Source: Lantana camara
Taxonomy: Eukaryota; Streptophyta; Magnoliopsida; Lamiales; Verbenaceae
NCBI GenBank assembly: GCA_037501455.1
Contig: CM074857.1
Location: forward strand, 100,101,501-100,165,500
Direction: 5' to 3'
DNA: 64,000 bases
The notes beneath the pieces were generated by a model. The model searched no databases. It was not told the DNA's origin and saw only the letters and a program-made list of their open reading frames with translations. This document shows, piece by piece, positions 57,964 through 64,000 of the stretch (within the stretch, counting starts at the first letter, position 1; each line of letters opens with the position of its first letter). A program made the position numbers and the translations under genes.

Positions 57964-58352
57964 CTTGTTGGAAAACACGAATCAGAAAGTAGCGGAATTT
58001 AAAAAAATTTTCCAACAAAAGGATCTAGGACTCGCAATCGTGTATCCAAATTCGTAGAGTTAAGAAACTTACTTTTCTTTTATTCTTTCTTGAAGCGTTT
58101 CAAGCCACTCAAGAATGCTCTTCTCGCGGCTTGATCCCCTCTCCTTGGTAAAGCTCGAATCTTCAAACTTCTAACTTGAAGCTCTCTAGAGATAGTCCAC
58201 CAACTTGATCACAATCTAACTAGTAAGGATGCTAGTTCTCTAGTTAGTGTTTAGGCTTAACCTAGGCTTTATTTGATCTTGGAGAAAGGAAGGTGTTCAA
58301 CACATGAACCAAAAGAATTGCCAATTAGCTCTAAAGGGGAGCTTAAGCTCCC

Positions 58353-58361
58353 CTATATATA
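58353..58361 (-). promoter_or_regulatory. TATA box of the Copia B 5' LTR
   Basis: TATATATAG on the minus strand, downstream (in element orientation) of the G-box array and upstream of the primer site. Confidence 0.6.
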
Positions 58362-58704
58362 GGCAAGGGAGAGGGGCGCAGATCCTAATCCTTGTTGGGC
58401 AAGGATTTGGTCCCTTTCTCTCCTATTACTTGATCATCAAGTATTTTCCAACTTTGACTTTGAATTCTAATTCAAATCAACTTTCAAGAGAGCTAAAAAT
58501 ATCCAAATTAATTTTGGATAATTTTATACTTTATTTATTTTAAATAAATAACTTATTTTATCTAATTAATTAATTCATAATTAATTAACTAGATTATTTT
58601 TCTCCAAAATAAGACTTTCTTTTTAATTCAAAATTAAACCAAAGTCTATTAAATAATTAACAAATTAATTATTTAATCACCAAATAATTATTCACGCACA
58701 TGCA

Positions 58705-58763
58705 CACGTGTCCATGAAGGACACGTGTCACGCACGTGACCCACACGTGTGATTTCACACGTG
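58705..58763. promoter_or_regulatory. Array of five CACGTG (G-box) motifs in the Copia B 5' LTR
   Basis: CACGTG at 58705, 58722, 58733, 58744 and 58758, the same spacing as in the left LTR with no base lost. Conservation between the copies simply reflects recent insertion. Copia A has only one or two CACGTG motifs in the corresponding region. Confidence 0.8.
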
Positions 58764-59910
58764 TGGAACCCTTTGGCCCGATTAACTCGTTTAATCATTT
58801 TAAAGCCTCAACTCATGTAACCAAGTTGTTGTGTGTGACCCTCTAGGTTCTCAATTCAATTAGCAGTGACCCTAATTAATTAATTCACTAAATAATTAAT
58901 CAGTCCACAGATTAAACGACCATAGTCTAGCCACAGGTGTTTAACCCCTAGCTGAATTGGAATGTTCGGATTCGACAGAACCTTTAAGTCATTGATTCAT
59001 GTGAGATACAATCCTCCTACTTACTATCTCTCAACCAAGATCTAGGGCAAGGGAATAATCAGAACCCTAATAATCCGGTCTTAAAGCTAAGTGCATTTCA
59101 TATCCATTTGATCTCAATCCAAGAAACCCTTTTCTTGATGTCTTGATCTCCTCCTTGGCCAAGGACTCCATATGGCATATGAATGACTTACACAATAAGA
59201 GATCACCTTGCAAATGCAAGTGTAGGTCCTTTCTTGATTCTCATTCACTTTCATGAATCACTTGTGCAGCCCCAGCATAAGCCTTGAATCAGTTGTCTAA
59301 GGCGACACCCTTTAAAGCTTATACCTAAGACTACAGAGTTAACTCATACAGTGAAAAGGAACCTCAAGTCTTAAGGATCAATTAATCACATCAATGACTC
59401 GTGAGATATTTCCTAATCTGGAAGTTTCCATTTCCTGAAATAGAAACTTTCGTTCCCATTTAGGAATCTTCTCACACGGGGCACCTCAGTGAACTTACTT
59501 ATTGAAGTAAGCACCCTCATGTATCACGCATGTATCAACTATACACTTTGCACCTCCATGAAACAAGGTGGTCCTTCTTAAGGGCGTGATCCCACAAGCA
59601 AGCCTTAGAGGAGTCAGGTTGACACTCCCACTGTCTGTAGGACTCATCGGCTTGGAGTAATTTACTAATCATGACTTATGTGATATAGGGCTCGTTTCAT
59701 GAACCATTTAACCTAAATGGTAGAGTCCTAAAGTCATCAGGATTAGGGGAGTTCTCATACATGCACAGATAAAGTAAACGCATACCAAACAAGAGCATAT
59801 AAAGAAGTGTTGCCTCAATTCGTTATTTCATTCAAAGATTGTCTGTGATTACAATAAAGAAAAACACAAAGCGGATATACAATCAGCTTTCTAGGGCACT
59901 ATTCCTAACA

Positions 59911-61424
59911 GTAGCACCTTCACGGAACAACCTATGACCCTCAGTGAAGGTAACAAAGGCAAAGTCTTCGAACTCGAACCCAAAAACACCTATGAACCCA
60001 ATTAGACTCTCTTAGTTTGGTAATCAACAATGGCATTGTGCTTGAAAAGCCAATCCATTCCTAAAATGGCACCATACCTACTCATCGGCATCACCACAAA
60101 ATCAGTCAATTAGTCACGGCCTTCTATACTCACCGGTACCTCCTTAAACACATGATCTGTCTCTAAGTTCCCACCCAAAGGAGAACTAACCACATAACAC
60201 ACGGAAGTACAAGCAGTAGGCAATCACAAAGTAGCAACCATATCATGAGAAAGGAAAGAATGAGTAGTACCAGGATCATATAATGTATGTATGCTCGTGC
60301 CATGTATGTATATTGTACCTTCAACGATGGCAGCTGGATCCACATCTGCATCCTGCTCCTCTCCGTCTATAGCATCGGCACGGGCCCTCACAAGTTGCAT
60401 CTATCCCGCATTCGGTGGTCCATTCCTCTTCGTGCATGTATCAATTTTGTGCTCCATGGACCCACATCGTAAGCATGCTCCCAATCAGCGTCTACATTCC
60501 TCCCAAGTGTGGTTATTCCAACCACAATGAGCGCAAGGCTTGGTATTCGGAGTCGAAGGAAATGTTACGGAAGCTATTGGAATAAGTGCGGCAGGTTTTG
60601 GCTTCTTCCAAGGTAATTTGTTATATTGGGAAGCTTGTACCATGGGCCTCTTAGATCCCGAGCCCGATCCTTGTCCACTTTGAGGCCTTGGAACTGGATC
60701 TTTATTTCTATATTCTTCCTCTTGAACCAAGGCCCTCTGAACTGTATCGGCAAAGGACTCAAAATTGTGTCCGGTGTGTCCACGCCTTAAGTTCTCCCTC
60801 AAACCGGTAATAAAATTCTTTGCTTTCCTCTTCTTATCCCGGGTAATATGGAGGGCATACTTCCCAAGGAATTTGAAAGCGGCCAAGTATTGAGTCACGG
60901 TCTTGGACCCTTTGTTTCAAGTCTATGAACTCTTGCTCTTTCCTCTCATGGACCACTTTGGGCACAAAAGTCCCCAGGAATTCCCTTATAAAAACCTCCC
61001 ATGTAACTTCCTCTCCATCAATCTCAAGCTTCTCTCGTGTCCTCTTCCACCAATCATAGGCCTCTCCATCGAGTTGGAAAATAGTATATTAAGTCTTCTC
61101 TTGTGTTGTGAATTGGCAGACACTATAGATTCTCTCAATACGTGTCAACCATCCTTCTGCCACGACGTTATCGGTGGTCCCCAAGAACCTCGGTGGTGCG
61201 TAACTCAAGAAAATTCCATGAGGTTCTCGGATCATAGGTAGAGGTGGTTGTGGTTGCGGTCCAACCGGTTGTTGTAGTTGTGGTGGTGGTGCTTGTGCTC
61301 TCCTCTACTCCACATAATTATATACCGCCTCCATAAAGTTCTCCATGTTCATTTTAGGCTATTGTTGTTGATGTCTAGGAGGTGAGGGTGTCATTCTATC
61401 TTGGCGAGGTCGACCACGAGCCAT
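59911..61424 (-). pseudogene. Gypsy 2 gag and protease
   Basis: Minus strand from the ATG at 61424 (MARGRPRQDRMTPSPPRHQQ). A Gln/Pro-rich N-terminus leads to the gag core (PPRFLGTTDNVVAEGWL, DGEAYDWWKR). A single-base insertion near 60915 shifts the frame, which continues in 60898-60485 (TVTQYLAAFKFLGKYAL, RKAKNFITGL). Two knuckles (CAHCGWNNHTWEEC and CLRCGSMEHKIDTC) are separated by a stop. The protease motif LYDPGTTHSF is near 60270 and GMDWLFKHNAI near 60030. The frame then meets the Copia B junction. Stops near 61360, 61310, 61090, 60480 and 60390 confirm that it is dead. Confidence 0.9.
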
Positions 61425-61628
61425 CAACATAAAGAAAACATTGAAGAATGCATGTTGGGATTAGAGATTATCCATGAAGTGCAAGTAAATGCATCACATA
61501 ATAATTAAAAATTAAATTAAGCAATTAAACAAATATTGATGCAAGGCTCACAAGTTGGCATTTAATTCCTAAGTCGTACGACCTAGACCAACATGACACA
61601 ACTCAAGAGCCCGGTTTTGCAACCTAGT

Positions 61629-61639
61629 CTCTGATACCA
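61629..61639 (-). other. Primer binding site (initiator Met tRNA), Gypsy 2
   Basis: Forward CTCTGATACCA, minus-strand TGGTATCAGAG, 8 bp from the LTR end at 61648. The offset is the same as in Gypsy 1. Confidence 0.88.
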
Positions 61640-61647
61640 CTTTAGGA

Positions 61648-61819
61648 TGTAACATCTGGATCGATAGGCACTACATCCCCCGCACCAAGCGTTCAATCCA
61701 CATATGAAATAGAAATCCATACATGAACTAAACAAGTGGCGAACCGGTGACAAATAAAAGAACCGTTGCTAAGCAGGGCTAACCCTTAAACCAACAATCA
61801 TATGAGTGACAATGCAATA
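61648..61819 (-). repeat. Gypsy 2 5' LTR, truncated to 172 bp
   Basis: Matches the first 172 bp of the LTR at 8388 with about a dozen differences, then stops abruptly at 'gcaata'. The remaining roughly 690 bp of LTR (U3 and promoter) is gone and Copia C RT sequence follows directly. The deletion therefore removed the outer LTR part and adjoining Copia C sequence together. Confidence 0.88.
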
Positions 61820-62057
61820 TGGGTTCGAGGATCATAGGGACCAGTCCATGGTGTGCAGATTGAAACGGTCCCTCTATGGGCTAAAGCAGTCACCCAAGGC
61901 CTGATTTGGGAAGTTCACTCTAGCCATGAAGAAGTACGGATACAGTCAAAGCAACTCAGATCACTCCATGTTTATCAAAAGGAATGGCCACCTCATTACT
62001 CTTCTGGTCATTTATATCGACGATATGGTGATCACCGGGAATGACACTGAGGAGATA
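61820..62057 (+). pseudogene. Copia C reverse transcriptase, second half
   Basis: The + strand frame reads VCRLKRSLYGLKQSPKA, a stop in place of Trp, FGKFTLAMKKYGYSQ, DHSMFIKRNG and then YIDDMVITGND, the copia RT active site. This is the segment of pol expected downstream of 8387 in Copia C and is in the same orientation. The N-terminal half of RT is missing at the junction. The frame is cut at 62057 by the next LTR. Confidence 0.85.
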
Positions 62058-63179
62058 TGTAACTGCCCAAAACAGGGCCTGGATGAAAACAGTAAGTTAA
62101 GGGCATTGGTAAAGCGTTTATAGACCGTGATCCAACTTTTTGAATCATTATGCATTGCATTCTTACATGAACTTTGTGCTCGTATATGATCTGACATGTT
62201 TTAAGGGGGAATTCTTGACCTTTGATACAGTTTACTATTCATAACCCGAGCCTACCTTGTTCATATTGCTACTCGAACCCTAGAGGTTCATCACACATGT
62301 TTCCCTATCGTTTGAACTTGTTTCCCGAGCTCAGAGAGTCTTTCTTGAACCATAAGGGTATTTTTGGAACTTACCGACCAAAGTTACTATTCATCCAAAA
62401 ATGAGCTTTTGATTCTGATACCTTTTCCTACCCAAGTTACAGTCGAATCGATCCTCGAGTCGAGACGAGTCTTTTGAAATCATTCTTGGCTTGGAAATCT
62501 ATTCTGGAACTTTGTTTTATTAAAAATGTTTTCGAAAACCCTAGTTCACTATTCCTTCTACGAACGGTTTTCATTCGGAAAATGTTTTCTCTTCGGATTT
62601 GCACTACTTGAGCTATTTCAAGATTTTTGAGATGTTTTACAACTCTTGATTCAAACCCTAGCTTTCAACTATTCACTATTCACTCTACGTTTTCAACTAT
62701 TTTTGAGATGTTTGAAGCGTACGTTCGTACGTAAGAATTCACTATTCACTCTACGTTTTCAACTTTTTAACGGTAAAACGTTTTATAGTCGATTTTGGAC
62801 TCAAAACGCTTCTCGATTTATTTCTTGAATTTTGGAAACAATACAGACTTGAAAATCATTCTAGAAAGTCGTTTTTCACTCGTGTTGAGTTTCGAGCTCA
62901 AAACTTTTATTCACTAAAACTAATGTATCTTTCAAACGGTAAATCCGATTTCGACGAATGAATATGCGTTTCAAAGCTAATTTTCTTGCCGTCGGAATGG
63001 TTATACCTCCAGCCACTTATCCTCGAGTCTTGGGCAATGAAATTACAGAAATACCCCCAGCAGTCCCATTTTTGCCTTCATATGCCTAAAGCTTCTAGAA
63101 GATACAAGTGGATGAACTCTTATTTTGCTCTCCTACCCTTAAGCCATCTTTATTTGCAAGGTGAGGGGCTTCTTCACAA

Positions 63180-63189
63180 CTATAAATGC
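63180..63189 (+). promoter_or_regulatory. TATA box of the third Gypsy 1-family LTR
   Basis: CTATAAATGC at the position equivalent to 9911 and 29467. Confidence 0.55.
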
Positions 63190-63275
63190 CCCTCTCATGG
63201 CATTTCATTACTTGCTCAATGTTGTGTTAACAACACCCTTTCTTCTCTCCCTCTTCCCCCTCTTGCCGTCGGCCA

Positions 63276-63293
63276 CCCCCCCCCCCCCCCCCC
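63276..63293. repeat. Poly-C homopolymer (18 C)
   Basis: The same location in the LTR as the 22-C run at 10013. The 3' LTR of Gypsy 1 has no long run. Confidence 0.85.
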
Positions 63294-64000
63294 TCCCTTA
63301 GCTAGGTTAGTTTGTTTTGTTTTATGTTATGTTTAGTTAGTTTATGTTTTTATGTTATGGTATGTTTATATTATGTTTAGGTTGGGTCTTAGGGTCTTCC
63401 CTAAGCCATATAGGATTTTATTTTATGCATTTATTATATAGTTTTCATGATATGTTTCAATAGATGTTTATATGTTTTAATTGTTTAGTATATGCTTGAA
63501 TATGTTATAAATTGCTCTAGTATATGCTATGATCATGTGATATAATTGTTATATTATGAGAATTGATGCATGATTATGGAATTTGAATTATATTCATGCA
63601 TGTTAGCTAATGGAATAGTGATTTACAATTTATTATGTCACAACTTGTTACACGTTGATATTGGAATTAAATTGTTACATGTTACATGCCTAAAGGTATA
63701 TGATATGATATGATATATGTTGTGACATGTTGTCACATTGTTATATGATTCTTGAATTATGAATTGAGCTTATGATATGATATGGATTAATAGATTAGTG
63801 CCTTGATCATATGTTATACACTTTAATAGTGTCACATGTTATAACCTAAGATAAAATAGTGTTTCATAACTTGATCTTATGCCTTAATTGGATCTCTTAA
63901 CCATAGGTTATACCTTTAACCTAGATCACACTTGATTATATTAACATGAACTTGAAACTATAGGTTATAATCAAGATCATAATTTAATTAGGGTGTGTGT

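Larger units (their letters stand above)
55781..57965 (-). other. Copia B untranslated leader (2.2 kb)
   Basis: Between gag and the 5' LTR there is no ORF of note. In element order it holds the primer site, a GC-rich island (about 57415-57690), AT-rich spacer, a stretch near 56700-57060 resembling 44550-44720 of Copia A, and the four-copy repeat at 55988-56309. Such long structured leaders usually carry packaging and translation-control signals. That is family knowledge, not shown here. Confidence 0.75.
49898..59910 (-). mobile_element. Copia B: full-length minus-strand Ty1/copia element (10.0 kb)
   Basis: LTRs of 1946 bp (49898-51843) and 1945 bp (57966-59910) are nearly identical by eye, with about 8 differences in the first 180 bp and fewer per length later. 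Target duplications are atagc (49893-49897) and gtagc (59911-59915). Minus-strand order is 5' LTR, primer site, long leader, gag-protease-integrase-RT-RNase H in one frame, polypurine tract and 3' LTR. It interrupts Gypsy 2 between protease and RT. Its LTR ends and leader repeats show it to be a relative of Copia A. It is the youngest insertion in the window by LTR similarity. Confidence 0.95.
57966..59910 (-). repeat. Copia B 5' LTR (right copy)
   Basis: 1945 bp, matching 49898-51843 end to end. The U3 G-box array is at 58705-58763 and the TATA box at 58353-58361. This is the promoter copy that would transcribe the element leftwards. Confidence 0.95.
8388..61819 (-). mobile_element. Gypsy 2: minus-strand chromovirus-like Ty3/gypsy element, expanded by nested insertions
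   Basis: Its left end (3' LTR in element orientation) starts at 8388 and its right end (5' LTR) is a truncated LTR ending at 61819. Both begin TGTAACAYCYGGATCGATAG on the + strand and match for about 170 bp. Read leftwards from 61648 the order is primer site, gag, protease, RT, RNase H, integrase with chromodomain, polypurine tract and LTR. Three elements have inserted: Gypsy 1 in the left LTR, Copia A in integrase and Copia B between protease and RT. Removing them rejoins the gene order and reading context. The RT/RNase H part has frameshifts, so this element is older or more decayed than those inside it. Confidence 0.9.
62058..64000 (+). mobile_element. LTR of a Gypsy 1-family element, running off the window
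   Basis: Starts TGTAACTGCCCA in the Copia C RT and aligns with the first 1.9 kb of the Gypsy 1 LTRs: 'aagggcattggtaaagcgtt', 'ttaagggggaattctt', 'aaccctagttcactattcct', TATA at 63180, C run at 63276, and 'ggtcttccctaagccatata'. It is clearly more diverged than the two Gypsy 1 LTRs are from each other, so it is a separate insertion. A target duplication cannot be checked because the far end is outside. It may be a full element or a solo LTR. Confidence 0.9.

Overview
This is a heterochromatin-like window from a plant nuclear genome, probably a eudicot. Every recognisable coding stretch belongs to a transposable element (TE) or to a host-gene fragment carried inside one. I see no intact host gene, rRNA, tRNA or CRISPR. 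The plant assignment rests on Ty1/copia and Ty3/gypsy elements with initiator-Met-tRNA primer sites (TGGTATCAGAGC), CACTA and Mutator-like DNA transposons, and captured exons of a plant-type CTR9 gene. I cannot name the species.

Layout. Positions 1-3170 are AT-rich, with an internal direct repeat and weak exon-like fragments. They run into the right end of a CACTA transposon ending at 3801. Positions 3802-5310 are unassigned apart from a decayed coiled-coil ORF. A decayed + strand copia element (here 'Copia C') begins at 5311. It is broken at 8387 and resumes at 61820-62057, and everything between is one insertion complex. The outer inserted element is a minus-strand chromovirus-like gypsy element ('Gypsy 2', 8388-61819). 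Its left LTR contains a + strand gypsy element ('Gypsy 1', 8835-32264, target duplication gagtg). Gypsy 1 in turn carries a 6.5-kb CACTA element in its 5' LTR (11629-18152, target duplication tat) and a solo LTR in its integrase (24604-27684, target duplication gtttg). The integrase of Gypsy 2 is split by 'Copia A' (33462-47672). Copia A contains a minus-strand solo LTR (38055-43604, target duplication tggaa), and that contains a Mutator-like element (40977-43302, 9-bp duplication aagttaatt). The protease-RT boundary of Gypsy 2 is split by 'Copia B' (49898-59910). At 62058 another LTR of the Gypsy 1 family begins and leaves the window.

Most boundaries were set by matching LTR copies, target-site duplications and restoration of the interrupted sequence, so the nesting order is well supported. 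By eye, Copia B and Gypsy 1 have decayed almost only by nonsense substitutions: each gag-pol stays in a single frame once insertions are removed. Gypsy 2, Copia A and Copia C also carry frameshifts or deletions.

Most interesting points: the CACTA element carries four correctly spliceable CTR9 exons, exons of a second plant gene and a TNP1-like transposase fragment, all on one strand. Gypsy 1 has an extra coiled-coil/acidic ORF between primer site and gag. The Copia B LTRs carry five CACGTG boxes in about 60 bp. The untranslated leaders of Copia A and Copia B share a four-copy ACGACTCGCGGACAT-type repeat and a GC-rich island whose sequence differs completely between the two elements.
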